Origin: Bin5 sp965220715
Lineage (GTDB): Bacteria > Chloroflexota > Anaerolineae > Caldilineales > Caldilineaceae
DNA length: 64,000 nt
NCBI GenBank assembly: GCA_965220715.1
Contig: OZ244843.1
Coordinates: 2,356,001-2,420,000 of the forward strand
Direction of reading: 5' to 3'
The notes beneath the pieces were generated by a model, which did not search any database, had not been told where the DNA came from, and saw only the letters and a list, made by a program, of their open reading frames with translations. A program made the position numbers and the translations under genes. Below are positions 47,583-56,888 of the stretch, piece after piece (within the stretch, counting starts at the first letter, position 1; the number at the start of each line of letters is the position of its first letter).

Positions 47583-49859
47583 ATGTCTGAAACGATGTCC
47601 GCTGAGCGTGACACCTCTGGCGCAGGCGCTGAATCAACAACTGAGCCACGCTCCCTCAAACTAGCAGCAGCGGTTATCCTGTTCGCGTTGGCACTTGCCG
47701 TTGTAACTCTGCGCTTTCACCGTCTAGACGAACTTCCGCCCGGGCTTTATTTCGACGAAGGGGCAAATGGACTGGATGCTCTGCAAGTGCTGCGAGGGAA
47801 GCATGCAATCTACTTTCCTGAGAATTTTGGAAGAGAGCCGCTGGGAATCTACTTGATGGCTCTGGCCGTCTCTATACTGGGGCGCGCGGAATTGGCCATT
47901 CGTATACCCACGGCGCTAGCCAGCGGGGGTACTATCTTTGCTGTCTTCTGGTTGGGACGGTTGCTCTTTGGGCGAGATGGGGAAAGTGGGCGAGCTACGC
48001 CTTGGCGCGGCCTGCTGGTCGGCGGCGTTGGAGCCGGTCTACTGGCGGTTTCGCTCGCCCAGACGGTCATCGGGCGCACGACGTTCAGAGTTAACTTCCT
48101 CCCTTTGTTGCTCACTCTGTGTCTGGCCTTGTTATGGGAAGGGTGGAGGCGCCGGAGCTGGCGGCGGGTTGCGCTGGCAGGCGCGTGCGCCGGGCTGCTT
48201 GCCTATACCTATATTGCGGCTAGATTCACGCCTTTCCTGTTTCTCTTTTTTGGACTGAGCTTTCTGGTGCCCTGGGGCAGGAGCGAACCGGAAAGGGGAA
48301 TTAGTGGGAACGGTTTTCTCTCTCATCGCTTCTCTTCCTTAAATTCTCGCCTGTGGGCTGAGTTGCCTTTGGCAACCATCTTCGTGGGCGTTTCCAGTGT
48401 ATTGGCAGCACCGATTCTCGTCTATTTTGTCCTGCATCCCAACTATTTTTTCTTGCGTAGCAGCCAAGTTTCTATTTTCCAACCTGGTATCGGATTGATA
48501 GGCTCTCTGTGGGCTTTGGTCGTAAACGTGTGGGAGCATCTATTGGCCTTCGGCATTCGAGGCGACCTGAATTGGCGGCACAATTACTCTGGTCAGCCAC
48601 TGCTGAACATGTGGGAAGCTTTCTTTTTCTGGTTGGGCGTGGGGACGGCTGTGTGGCGATGGAAACAGCCCAATCTTCGTCTGCTGCTTCTCTGGCTGGC
48701 GCTGCTGCTGCTACCGGCCTTGCTGTCCAGAGATGACAATGTTCCCCATTTCCTGCGAATGCTTGGCGCGACGCCAGCCATGTATCTGCTGACAGGTGTC
48801 GGCGCATGGGAGACGATTCGATTCTTGCGGGATCGATTTCTTTGGGGACAGGTCAAATGGGCGCCCGACTGGAGACGCGAGGGTACCAAGGCCGCTACTG
48901 TTGTGGGCGCTGTGATCGGATTAATTCTGATTCAAGGTGCGCACACCTATCGCGCTTATTTCCAAAAGTGGGCGGCCGCGCCTGACGTAAACTTGGCATA
49001 CGATAAGATCTGGACCGATTTGGCCCTTGCCTTGAACGAACATCCTTCCACTAAAGGTACGGTCAATCTGATCGTACCGATTTCTGACTATGCATGGCGT
49101 CACGAAGCCAGAATGCATCCCAGTTTTGATTTTCTCTATACCGGCGCCGCGGCAACACGCATCATCGATGCGACTGCAACACACAATTTGGCGCCGGAGA
49201 TCAAGTCTACGCTTACCGCGCTGGAGAAGGTATCCACGGTTCACTATGTGGATAGGGACAACAGGCTCGTTGGAGGAATTGCCCATTCCGACCGGCAAGT
49301 CGCCGTCATTCTCGAAAAGTATGGACGCTACCTGAAGAGCGAGAGCCATGACAGCTTTCAGATCCACAGCTATGCGGACATTGACCTGAATCGCCCCTGG
49401 ACATATTACGAACATCTGGAGCCTTTGACTGTTCACTACGATGGCGGCATTTCTATCCATGGGTTTGCGCTTGGGCAAGGCACAGAGCAGCTGTCATCGA
49501 ATCAACAGTTTGACTTGGACGGGGACCGCTCATGGTGGGTAGTATTGCAATGGCAGACCGCCCCTGGTCTGGAAGCCGTTTATTCGATTTCACTGCGTTT
49601 GCACGATGCTGAAGGCAGTATGGTCTATCAACAAGATGCTGTCCTTGAAAATTTCGTACCTTCCCCCACGAACAGATGGCAAGCAGAAGAACTGGTCGAT
49701 ACATTGCACTTTCTTGAATTCCCGTCCGATCTCCCACCCGGCGAATACGAGTTGAGGCTTGTCGTCTACGACTTTGAAACGCTGAAACCGACAGTCGAGC
49801 TGGGTGTCTGGGAACCGGAAACGACCTTGACGCGCCTGCACCTTGGTGAACTCAAGTGA
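47583..49859 (+). CDS. GT39-type membrane glycosyltransferase, paralog C
   Basis: 758 aa from the ATG at 47583 (MSETMSAERDTSG). The first loop has LDELPPGLYFDEGANGLDA with the acidic DE pair, followed by about 11-12 membrane segments and an outer domain ending in LKPTVELGVWEPETTL. Near residue 240-260 is a hydrophilic insert (SEPERGISGNGFLSHRFSS) at the same loop as the charged insert of paralog B. It begins 87 bp after the stop of relic D. It probably transfers a lipid-linked sugar at the outer face of the membrane. Acceptors are unknown. Confidence 0.78.
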   Translation: MSETMSAERDTSGAGAESTTEPRSLKLAAAVILFALALAVVTLRFHRLDELPPGLYFDEGANGLDALQVLRGKHAIYFPENFGREPLGIYLMALAVSILGRAELAIRIPTALASGGTIFAVFWLGRLLFGRDGESGRATPWRGLLVGGVGAGLLAVSLAQTVIGRTTFRVNFLPLLLTLCLALLWEGWRRRSWRRVALAGACAGLLAYTYIAARFTPFLFLFFGLSFLVPWGRSEPERGISGNGFLSHRFSSLNSRLWAELPLATIFVGVSSVLAAPILVYFVLHPNYFFLRSSQVSIFQPGIGLIGSLWALVVNVWEHLLAFGIRGDLNWRHNYSGQPLLNMWEAFFFWLGVGTAVWRWKQPNLRLLLLWLALLLLPALLSRDDNVPHFLRMLGATPAMYLLTGVGAWETIRFLRDRFLWGQVKWAPDWRREGTKAATVVGAVIGLILIQGAHTYRAYFQKWAAAPDVNLAYDKIWTDLALALNEHPSTKGTVNLIVPISDYAWRHEARMHPSFDFLYTGAAATRIIDATATHNLAPEIKSTLTALEKVSTVHYVDRDNRLVGGIAHSDRQVAVILEKYGRYLKSESHDSFQIHSYADIDLNRPWTYYEHLEPLTVHYDGGISIHGFALGQGTEQLSSNQQFDLDGDRSWWVVLQWQTAPGLEAVYSISLRLHDAEGSMVYQQDAVLENFVPSPTNRWQAEELVDTLHFLEFPSDLPPGEYELRLVVYDFETLKPTVELGVWEPETTLTRLHLGELK

Positions 49860-49951
49860 AGCAAGTCGATCCTTCCTGTGCGCACCCTCTACCCGTCTCT
49901 GCCCGCGCCATTTCCATGTTTCCAAAGGCAATAAGTTAGGGTATATTGAGT

Positions 49952-49995
49952 GAACCAGTAGCGAACCAGTAGCGAACCAATAACGAACCAAGTGC
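49952..49995 (+). repeat. Four 11-bp tandem repeats
   Basis: gaaccagtagc is repeated at 49952 and 49963 exactly, then as gaaccaataac at 49974 and gaaccaagtgc at 49985. It lies 92 bp after paralog C and 96 bp before the next ATG. The regular 11-bp period places each copy on one face of the helix, which would suit a protein-binding array. Confidence 0.85.
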
Positions 49996-50091
49996 CCACC
50001 GCGTAGCCTCCGCCGTGCTCTACACGCGACAATCCCGGTCCCCCTTTTGAGAGAAAGTTTGGCACATGCCACAAGTTTCCGGGAATTCTAC

Positions 50092-50529
50092 ATGCCGGAA
50101 AAATCAAAAGGGAGGAACTCATTGAAATCGCTATTCTCGATCTACCTGAGGGTGCTGGCCGTTGTAATCTATGTACAATTCATCAGTTCACAGTTTTACG
50201 ATCCAACTGGGGATGGCTTGGCCGAAACCATCTACCGGATTCTTGATCCTCTGCTCGTGCTGGGCATGATAATCGTGGTCTATTACGCCTACCACCGCAA
50301 ATGCGCAGTGGATACCTCTCCCGATGACGGCGTTACCAGAGAATACCTGGAGGCCAACGGAGTCTTTTATTTGGGTCTTGCACTATTTTTTGGCCTGCTG
50401 TGGAACTGGGTAGGCTTTCAGTTCTCCAATCCTACGAATTCCGAAGGCTGGCTGTGGGCTCTGATAGACCTATCGCTACCGCCACTGTTTTACACTTCCA
50501 GTGTCCAACTCCTGAAGAGTGAGGATTAG
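50092..50529 (+). CDS. Small membrane protein, unknown function
   Basis: 145 aa from the ATG at 50092 (MPEKSKGRNSLK). The frame extends to a GTG at 50047, but the positively charged N-terminus suits the later start. Four hydrophobic segments are seen near residues 18-35, 48-66, 90-110 and 122-140. I do not recognise the family. It follows the GT39 paralogs on the same strand, after a spacer with 11-bp repeats, and precedes an oxidoreductase gene by 83 bp. Confidence 0.6.
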   Translation: MPEKSKGRNSLKSLFSIYLRVLAVVIYVQFISSQFYDPTGDGLAETIYRILDPLLVLGMIIVVYYAYHRKCAVDTSPDDGVTREYLEANGVFYLGLALFFGLLWNWVGFQFSNPTNSEGWLWALIDLSLPPLFYTSSVQLLKSED

Positions 50530-50612
50530 TCGCCAATTATCGTTCAACGCGCGCCCCGGTCTTTGCCAAGGCATGCGTATCGTGAGCCACAACTTCTGGA
50601 AAAGGAACCCAA

Positions 50613-51878
50613 ATGGATAAGATCCCTCTTGCTATTGTCGGTTGTGGTGGAATGGGCCACCGCCACCTGTACGGGCTGGCCGAACTGCACAACGCAGGCC
50701 TTTCACCTTTCGAACTGGTTGGCGCATGCGACCCGGTCCGTGCCAACGCCGAATCCTTGGCAGACGACGCCGAGGAGCGCTTGGGCACCCGCCCTCAGGT
50801 CGTTGAAAGCATGGAGGAGCTGGAAGCCCTCGGCGTGGTTGCCGTGGATATTACAACCACTCCCCGCTACCATCACACAGTGGCCGAGGAAGCCATTGCG
50901 CGCGGTTGGCATGCCATGATCGAAAAACCGGTCGGCCTCACTGTACGCGCCAGCAATCGCATCCAACAGGCGGCTGAACGCAGCGACAGTATCGTCAGTG
51001 TGGCCGAAAACTACCGCCGCGATCCCATGAACCGGCTCGGCAAAGCACTCTTGGATGCCGGTGTTATCGGCTCGCCTCGGCTGATGATTCACAATACGAT
51101 GGGCGGCGGCAGCAACATGACAATCACTGTCTGGCGGCACCAGAAGAACCAGAGCGGGGTCCTGCTGGACGTGGGAGTCCATTTTTCCGACATTCTAGAA
51201 TTTTATCTCGGCCCTGTTCGTACCGTCTACGCCCAATCCCGGCTTCATGAACCGATCCGGTACAACCCGGCCGCCGGGCCGGCAGGACGCTCGTCAAGCA
51301 ACCCCGCCGGTGTGTATGGCAAGTGGCAGAATCAGATGCCAGCGCAGTTTGAAGCCACCGCTGAAGACGCTTCCTACGCCACGCTACTGTTTGAAAGTGG
51401 CGCAGTCTGCCAATTCATCGAGGATCACGCCGCCCATGGCCAGGGCGTTTGGACGCGCCAGATTCACGGTTCGGCAGGTTCGCTTGAGTTGCCCTCCGAC
51501 CGCTCCGGCCAACTAATCACACTGCACAAAGACGGCGAAGCGATCTGCGACGAAAGCCTGCTCGACATCGTGCCCGACTTCCACCTGGAGCCGATCACAG
51601 CTGCGCTCTTCGGCGGCGACCGCCTCTGGGGCTACGAATTTCCTTTTCCCGTGACCGATCGCAAACTGCTCGCTACCGAGTATGGCGAGTTCGGACTGGC
51701 AATCGAGGACGGCGGCAGCATCGAGGTCGACGCGGCCCAAGGCGCGCGTTCGGTTGCGCTCACCTACGCCATGTTGGAATCCAATGTGGCGGGCCGTGCG
51801 TTGACTATGGAAGAGGTACTGTCAGAAAAGGTCGACGCCTACCAGCTGGAGATCGACGAAGAACTGAGACTGGTGTAG
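50613..51878 (+). CDS. Gfo/Idh/MocA-family oxidoreductase
   Basis: 421 aa. The Rossmann start is IPLAIVGCGGMGHRHLYGLA (residues 4-23). AMIEKPVGLT, near residue 108, is the EKP motif with the catalytic lysine. GVLLDVGVHFSDILEF holds the active-site histidine region, with the D-x3-H pattern. Family members use NAD(P) to oxidise or reduce sugars, inositols or their acids. It opens the second catabolic block and is the only plus-strand gene in it. The 57 bp to the next stop, on the opposite strand, show nothing. Confidence 0.87.
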   Translation: MDKIPLAIVGCGGMGHRHLYGLAELHNAGLSPFELVGACDPVRANAESLADDAEERLGTRPQVVESMEELEALGVVAVDITTTPRYHHTVAEEAIARGWHAMIEKPVGLTVRASNRIQQAAERSDSIVSVAENYRRDPMNRLGKALLDAGVIGSPRLMIHNTMGGGSNMTITVWRHQKNQSGVLLDVGVHFSDILEFYLGPVRTVYAQSRLHEPIRYNPAAGPAGRSSSNPAGVYGKWQNQMPAQFEATAEDASYATLLFESGAVCQFIEDHAAHGQGVWTRQIHGSAGSLELPSDRSGQLITLHKDGEAICDESLLDIVPDFHLEPITAALFGGDRLWGYEFPFPVTDRKLLATEYGEFGLAIEDGGSIEVDAAQGARSVALTYAMLESNVAGRALTMEEVLSEKVDAYQLEIDEELRLV

Positions 51879-51935
51879 GGGGGTCTGTCTTCGGGCTCAC
51901 ATACAGATGCGCCAGAAATCGGCAACATCTGCCTC

Positions 51936-53555
51936 CTATTCGGACTTCTCGGCGGGAGGGATGAGAGCATAGATGATGCCATCGAGATAACCGATGGCGT
52001 ACAAGTCGCCCTGCTCGTTAGTTCCAATGCTGCTGATGGGAACGGAATCTTCTATTAGCAGTCTGTTCTTCCAACCCTCTCCCTGGCGTTGCAACGCCCA
52101 GATGCGTCCACGGCAAAAGTCAGCATAGTAAAAGACACTATTGCGTACCACGCCGCCTGCGATGGCGCACCCTTGGGAATGGTCATAATTGGTTACCGGC
52201 AAGACAAATCCATCGTTGGCACAGTTCACACTTAGAACCTCGTGACAGAAATTGCCCTCCCAGAAAGGCCAACCGTAGTGTTCACCGCCGGGACTATCGG
52301 CACTTTGAAAGTTCACTTCCTCTCGGGAACTCTGGCCTACGTCGGAGATGTACAGATCACCGGTCTGTGAATCAAAGGCGAAGCCCCAAGGGTTGCGTAG
52401 CCCCTGCGCCCAAATCTCAGGGTACATACCGGGTGATGTTACAAACGGATTGTCAGGAGGGATACCGTAAGGCTTGACGTCCGATTCCACATCGATTCTC
52501 AGGATTTTGCTCAGCAAGTTGCCAGCATCCTGTGCCAAAACCTCCGGAATTTTGCCTCCGCCATCCCCACTGCCAATGTAAAGATAGCCATCGTTCGGGC
52601 CAAATGCAATAGTGCCGCCATTGTGCGATCGTTCGGGCTGGTCAATCACAAGGAGGATTTCTTCGCTATCGGGATCAGCTTGATCAGGGTCGCCAGTCGT
52701 CGTAAATCGACTGATCACGGTATCTCCATCGAGATTCGTATAACTCGCGTAAAAATGTTGCCGGTGTGTCCCAGCCAGGCGCTTGCCACTCTTCGACATG
52801 GCATGGTTAGGGGGAAAGACGAGATTGATAAATCCCTGCTCGGCAGCAACCGATAAAACACGATGCGTGATATCCAGGAAGGGCGTTTTGTCAATCGTGC
52901 CATTCCTGATGAGGCGGATACGTCCCACTTTTTCAACCACGAACACCCTGCCGTTGCCATCCCCCGCGTGCGTAATCTGAACAGGCATCTCTAGCCCAGA
53001 AGCAACTTCTTGGAGCTGCCATTCGGCCTCTTGGTGTCGCGGCTCAATTGCGTCTTCCAAGCCCCAAATCCGAATCTCCCGCCAGGCGGCCCAGCCATTA
53101 CTTTGAGTTGTAAGAATGTATACCTTATTGACTTCATGGGGCGGATCGACAATGACTTCCAAAGTGAGGCCATCTTCAGTCTGAACATTGGCGAGACGCC
53201 TGTAAATGGTTGATGTGTACGTATCGTCTCCAAACCAAATTTCGTGCGTCGTGGGTCCAGGCTGGTGTTGAGATATGATCAACTCAATCCTGTCCACCGT
53301 TCGAAACTCTTCGAATTCAATGGCAACCCAGGTCGGCGCAAGGCTTCTTGCAACCCACATTGTCTCCAGGTCGCCATCGAATGCTTGCTGTATGGACTCT
53401 TCCCCAACCGAGGCGGATACCTTTCCCAGATTCACAAGATTCACACTGGCCGGACTGTCTTGTGTAGGTTCCGTCGTCACTGTACAACTGACTGTTCCCA
53501 ACAGGAAAACCAACAGGACGATTCCAACACTCGGCGCTTTCCTCACTAAATTCAT
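51936..53555 (-). CDS. PQQ-dependent sugar dehydrogenase-like lipoprotein with N-terminal discoidin-type domain
   Basis: 539 aa from the ATG at 53555, chosen for the gggag ribosome-binding site and because a signal peptide follows directly (VRKAPSVGIVLLVFLLGTVSC). The cysteine makes a lipoprotein likely, although the -3 residue is not ideal. Residues ~35-155 look like an F5/8 type C carbohydrate-binding domain (AFDGDLETMWVAR, then WVAIEFEEFRTVDRIEL). The rest is the six-bladed glucose/sorbosone dehydrogenase fold (THAGDGNGRVFVVEKVGRIR, then IAFGPNDGYLYIGSGDGGG and WAQGLRNPWGFAFD). It probably oxidises a sugar outside the cytoplasm. Confidence 0.83.
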   Translation of the reverse strand: MNLVRKAPSVGIVLLVFLLGTVSCTVTTEPTQDSPASVNLVNLGKVSASVGEESIQQAFDGDLETMWVARSLAPTWVAIEFEEFRTVDRIELIISQHQPGPTTHEIWFGDDTYTSTIYRRLANVQTEDGLTLEVIVDPPHEVNKVYILTTQSNGWAAWREIRIWGLEDAIEPRHQEAEWQLQEVASGLEMPVQITHAGDGNGRVFVVEKVGRIRLIRNGTIDKTPFLDITHRVLSVAAEQGFINLVFPPNHAMSKSGKRLAGTHRQHFYASYTNLDGDTVISRFTTTGDPDQADPDSEEILLVIDQPERSHNGGTIAFGPNDGYLYIGSGDGGGKIPEVLAQDAGNLLSKILRIDVESDVKPYGIPPDNPFVTSPGMYPEIWAQGLRNPWGFAFDSQTGDLYISDVGQSSREEVNFQSADSPGGEHYGWPFWEGNFCHEVLSVNCANDGFVLPVTNYDHSQGCAIAGGVVRNSVFYYADFCRGRIWALQRQGEGWKNRLLIEDSVPISSIGTNEQGDLYAIGYLDGIIYALIPPAEKSE

Positions 53556-53694
53556 TTCTCCCGTTTTATGGCTATCAGATTCGCAGTTGGCCTGGTATGT
53601 CATGCGTGCCTTTTGCACCTTGGCGATGGCACTTACGCCCCAATGCTGCCATCGCGAGAAATCTCATTCTGTCAATATTGGCAGAATTGTCCCA

Positions 53695-54771
53695 TCAGTC
53701 GTCCCCAAGCGCCGGAACTACCTCATTCTTCAACAGTTCCATCGAGCGCAGCCAGCGCGGCTTGTCGTCCCAGTCATGCCCGATGGCGAGCAACGTGCCG
53801 AATCCACCTGTCAGATCTTGGATTTCCTGCAGACGGCGTGTGCACTCCTCCGGGTCCCCAACGATCGCCAGGCGTCGCACCGCGTACTCCGCGGTCACCT
53901 CTTCGTCCGGCATATCCGGATCCTCTTTCCACCCGTCGAGGCGACCGGGTCCGATCAATCTGATCAGATAGTCGAACGACTGTCCGAAGGCGCTGTTGAG
54001 AGCGAAGTCGAACGCCTCCTCTGTCGACTCGCCTACGAAGATGTTGCGCGCCACCCGCCATTCTCTCCGATCGGGCGCGTCCCGCCCGGCTTCTGCCGCG
54101 CCGGCGCAGAAGGTTTCCCAGTGCTGCGCCAAAGTCGCCATGGGCACGAGGTTCGTGCTTAAGGGAAAGAATCCGCGCTGCCCCGCCATGCGTGCCGCCA
54201 TTGACGTGCCCTTCAGGACCGCCATCGCCACCGGCGGATGCGGCTTCTGATAGGGCCGCAGGATCTGGCCCATACCTATGTCCGGGCGCGTCTCATCGAT
54301 ATGTATGTGCCAGTAGTCGCCCTTGAAGTCGAAGGGGGCGTCTGTTGTCCACAACTTCAACACCATATTGATGCTTTCGACCGTCATCAGGCCCAGAGTT
54401 CGGGGATCCGCGGGCAGATTGAACAGGCTGAGATCCGTGGGGATGCCGGTCTGGCCGAAGCCGCACATCAGCCGGCCGCGCGAGAGATGGTCCAGCATCG
54501 ACAGACGGACTGCCACGTTGACCGGGTGGTGGAAGGGTGCGATCGTCACGCCCGTCCCAAACTTGATCGTGCTGGTGCGGGCCATTGCATTGGCGATGAA
54601 GACGTCGTTCGAGGGCATCGGCTCCCATTTGACCGAGTGATGCTGGCCGATCCAGGCCTCGGAATACCCAAGCGCCTCTGCCCGCACGATCAACTCCAGG
54701 TCCTCTTCAAGACTCTGCGTAAAATCCTTTTCTGGCGGGTGGACGGGCATCAGGAAATAGCCGAGTTGCAT
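53695..54771 (-). CDS. LLM-class flavin-dependent oxidoreductase
   Basis: 358 aa, a bacterial-luciferase-like TIM barrel. The opening MQLGYFLMPVHPPEKD and ALGYSEAWIGQHHSVKWEP are characteristic. FGTGVTIAPFHHPVNVA and DHLSRGRLMCGFGQTG are the flavin-binding core. PHPPVAMAVLKGTSMAARMA continues the barrel. It uses FMN or F420 with an unknown substrate. It lies between the sugar dehydrogenase and the rhamnonate-dehydratase-like gene on the same strand, 93 bp after the latter. A monooxygenase acting on a side product is one possibility. Confidence 0.86.
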   Translation of the reverse strand: MQLGYFLMPVHPPEKDFTQSLEEDLELIVRAEALGYSEAWIGQHHSVKWEPMPSNDVFIANAMARTSTIKFGTGVTIAPFHHPVNVAVRLSMLDHLSRGRLMCGFGQTGIPTDLSLFNLPADPRTLGLMTVESINMVLKLWTTDAPFDFKGDYWHIHIDETRPDIGMGQILRPYQKPHPPVAMAVLKGTSMAARMAGQRGFFPLSTNLVPMATLAQHWETFCAGAAEAGRDAPDRREWRVARNIFVGESTEEAFDFALNSAFGQSFDYLIRLIGPGRLDGWKEDPDMPDEEVTAEYAVRRLAIVGDPEECTRRLQEIQDLTGGFGTLLAIGHDWDDKPRWLRSMELLKNEVVPALGDD

Positions 54772-54864
54772 GGGCTCTTCTCCAGTTCAGTGAGACGGAA
54801 AGGTGAGTGGTTGTTCGCCCGCAATGATCTGTAAGCACTGGGGCGAATTCTTCGTCGCGTCCGT

Positions 54865-56031
54865 TCAGGCAGCGGCCTGCTCCAGCCAGGCTTCGTCAAT
54901 TTCGAGACCAAAACCTGGCGCGTCGCTAGGCCGCAGGTAACCGTCCTCAATGACCGCAGTGCCCGGCAGCTTGACCATCTCTGCCAGGGGCACCCCGGGA
55001 GCAGAGACACCCTCCGAGCGTTCGCCCCAGGTGACGGCTGGCATAGCCATCGACAGGTGCTGGCCAAAGGGGGTGTTCATTCCGCCATGAGCTATGACGG
55101 AAATGTGATTCGCCTGCGCCAGGTGGCAGATCTTGGCGGCCGCAGTAATGCCGCCGCACCAGAGAACATCCGGCTGAAAGATGTCCACCAAACGCTTGCC
55201 CGCGGCCGCGGCGAAGGGCGCCAGGTTATACCAGTGTTCGCCGGTCGCCAGCGTCTGCCAGGGCAACCGCTGCCGGATCGACTCGTAGCCCAGAAGATCC
55301 TCCGGCTGGATATAGTCCTCCAACCATTTTAGGTTGTAAGGCCGCATCCGTTCGGCCACTCGCACCGTAAACTCGCTGTCGTACGCCGTCCAGCCGTCCA
55401 ACATGAGTTCCACTTCGTCACCGATGGTTTCGCGTGTGTCGGCCACCAGCTCCTCCAGCCTGTTGAGGCCCTCCAGTCCGTGTTCCGGTCCCCAGGGGCT
55501 AAACAGCTTTGTCGCCTTAAAGCCCAACTCCATATACCATTCCTGATCGAAACCGGAGGCGTAGCAGAAAATCTTTTCCTTCTGGGGCCCTCCCAGCAGT
55601 TCGTATACCGGTAGGTCCAAAAGCTTTCCTTTGAGATCCCATAGGGCCACGTCGAGCGCGCTGATGGCGTAGCTGGTCAATCCGGTGGGACTGAAGGCGG
55701 AGCACAGCCGAACCATCATGTCCCACAGCTTCTCAGTGGCCATGGCGTTTTCGCCGATGAGATTAGGGCCGAGGTGCTCGTTGATAATGCTGGTGACCGG
55801 CGGGCCGTAGAGCGAAAGGCCGAATCCCTGCGTCCCGTCCTCAGCCGTGACCAGTACAGCCGGCCGTTTCCAGGTGGCGAAAGAGACGTGCCCCTCGCCG
55901 TCAGGAAAGCGGTCGTACCGCGCCATCGGGCGGTGCATGTGGATAGTCTGCGCGCGGCTGGGAGTGCGCGGTTTCGTCTTCGGCTGCGGCTCGGTCCTAA
56001 TCTCAAATGCGCGGATCTCTTTAATTTTCAT
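54865..56031 (-). CDS. Enolase-superfamily dehydratase, rhamnonate dehydratase-like
   Basis: 388 aa. It removes water from a sugar acid after taking its alpha proton. ALDVALWDLKGKLLDLPVYELLGG is the capping-to-barrel join. KATKLFSPWGPEHG lies at the second barrel strand. The metal ligands appear as ELMLDGWTAY (Asp), LKWLEDYIQPED (Glu) and TLATGEHWYN (Glu). VIAHGGMNTPFGQH carries the catalytic histidine. LKWLED, SGEH-type and QPDVLWCGGIT are as in L-rhamnonate dehydratase. Other 6-deoxy acid sugars are possible. The start is the ATG at 56031; the promoter is not clear. Confidence 0.85.
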   Translation of the reverse strand: MKIKEIRAFEIRTEPQPKTKPRTPSRAQTIHMHRPMARYDRFPDGEGHVSFATWKRPAVLVTAEDGTQGFGLSLYGPPVTSIINEHLGPNLIGENAMATEKLWDMMVRLCSAFSPTGLTSYAISALDVALWDLKGKLLDLPVYELLGGPQKEKIFCYASGFDQEWYMELGFKATKLFSPWGPEHGLEGLNRLEELVADTRETIGDEVELMLDGWTAYDSEFTVRVAERMRPYNLKWLEDYIQPEDLLGYESIRQRLPWQTLATGEHWYNLAPFAAAAGKRLVDIFQPDVLWCGGITAAAKICHLAQANHISVIAHGGMNTPFGQHLSMAMPAVTWGERSEGVSAPGVPLAEMVKLPGTAVIEDGYLRPSDAPGFGLEIDEAWLEQAAA

Positions 56032-56329
56032 TTTGGATGCCCCGTGTTTATGAAGAAACCCCTGTGCAAGAGCACAGGGCGGCAGACTACATGGCCAGAC
56101 TGTACAGGATATTCATTCTTGTCTGAAACATAGCTATGTTACCAGTCGCAACTGAGGAAAACAATGCCCATGGCCAGGCCTGTAAATACGATGCAACTGG
56201 GTACACTCCGCGAAGAATCGCCACCTGAAGCACAGTTCACACCCAAAAAGGAAAAATCTGCTTGAACTGATTCCCATGGGCGGCTGCCGCGAACATTGCA
56301 ACACTATGCCTCCCTTGCCGACATGATAT

Positions 56330-56506
56330 TCAAGAACACCCTTCCCTCTTCTCAGATTGCCGGGTCTGCGCCATCGGTGCTTCTCCCATCGCACCTTCGT
56401 CTGCAGGCGCGGCGACAGGCGCGCAAGCTGCCAGAGCGGCGGCGCCGGCAATCGTTCCCCCTACTTTGAGAAAGGTTCGTCTGGACAGGGTCTCTCTGTG
56501 CGTCAT
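56330..56506 (-). pseudogene. Truncated Tat-exported solute-binding lipoprotein
   Basis: A 58-codon frame from the ATG at 56506, behind a ggag ribosome-binding site, encodes ETLSRRTFLKVGGTIAGAAA followed by LAAC, a twin-arginine signal with a lipobox. It is the N-terminus typical of sugar ABC transporter binding proteins in Chloroflexota. After APADEGAMGEAPMAQTRQSE the frame stops, and nothing resembling a mature binding protein follows on the same strand before the dehydratase gene. It is best read as a gene that lost nearly all of its body. Confidence 0.7.
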
Positions 56507-56888
56507 TGTTGGACATCTCCTCTGTGAAATCGAATGTTACTATGTTGACAATACGCCTTACGGGGCCTTCGCTTATCCTATGGAAATCGGAAATATTGTC
56601 AATTTTTTTGTTCGCTCATTCGGAAGTTCACTGATCGAGAGCCACTGGCAATGGTATTCAAGCCATATGCAGGGAGAGAGTCCCAGGATTCATCGCCGCT
56701 CGCCCAACAGTTCTTTTCCGATCCAAGCTGAGCATCTCCCATACGTTCGCAAAAGTGCAAACCGTCGCCTACGAACGGCGTCAACGCATTATGGGAGAGT
56801 CGCACTAATCTGAGTCAGCTGTTCTTGAAGTGTGAGGGAGCAAGGTGGGCCGGCAGGGACAACCCTTCTGCGGCCGAAGCGGATCCTG
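56507..56888. other. AT-richer spacer upstream of the truncated lipoprotein gene
   Basis: About 380 bp with no supported gene. TTGACA on the minus strand near 56600 and aggata 17 bp downstream could be a promoter for the truncated lipoprotein gene. Copies of ttgacaat and its complement occur at about 56543 and 56595, forming a widely spaced inverted repeat. Nothing else is recognisable. Confidence 0.4.

Noticed and set aside
56466..56813. 115-codon plus-strand frame
   Set aside because: It overlaps the Tat signal frame of the truncated lipoprotein on the opposite strand and shows no motifs of its own.
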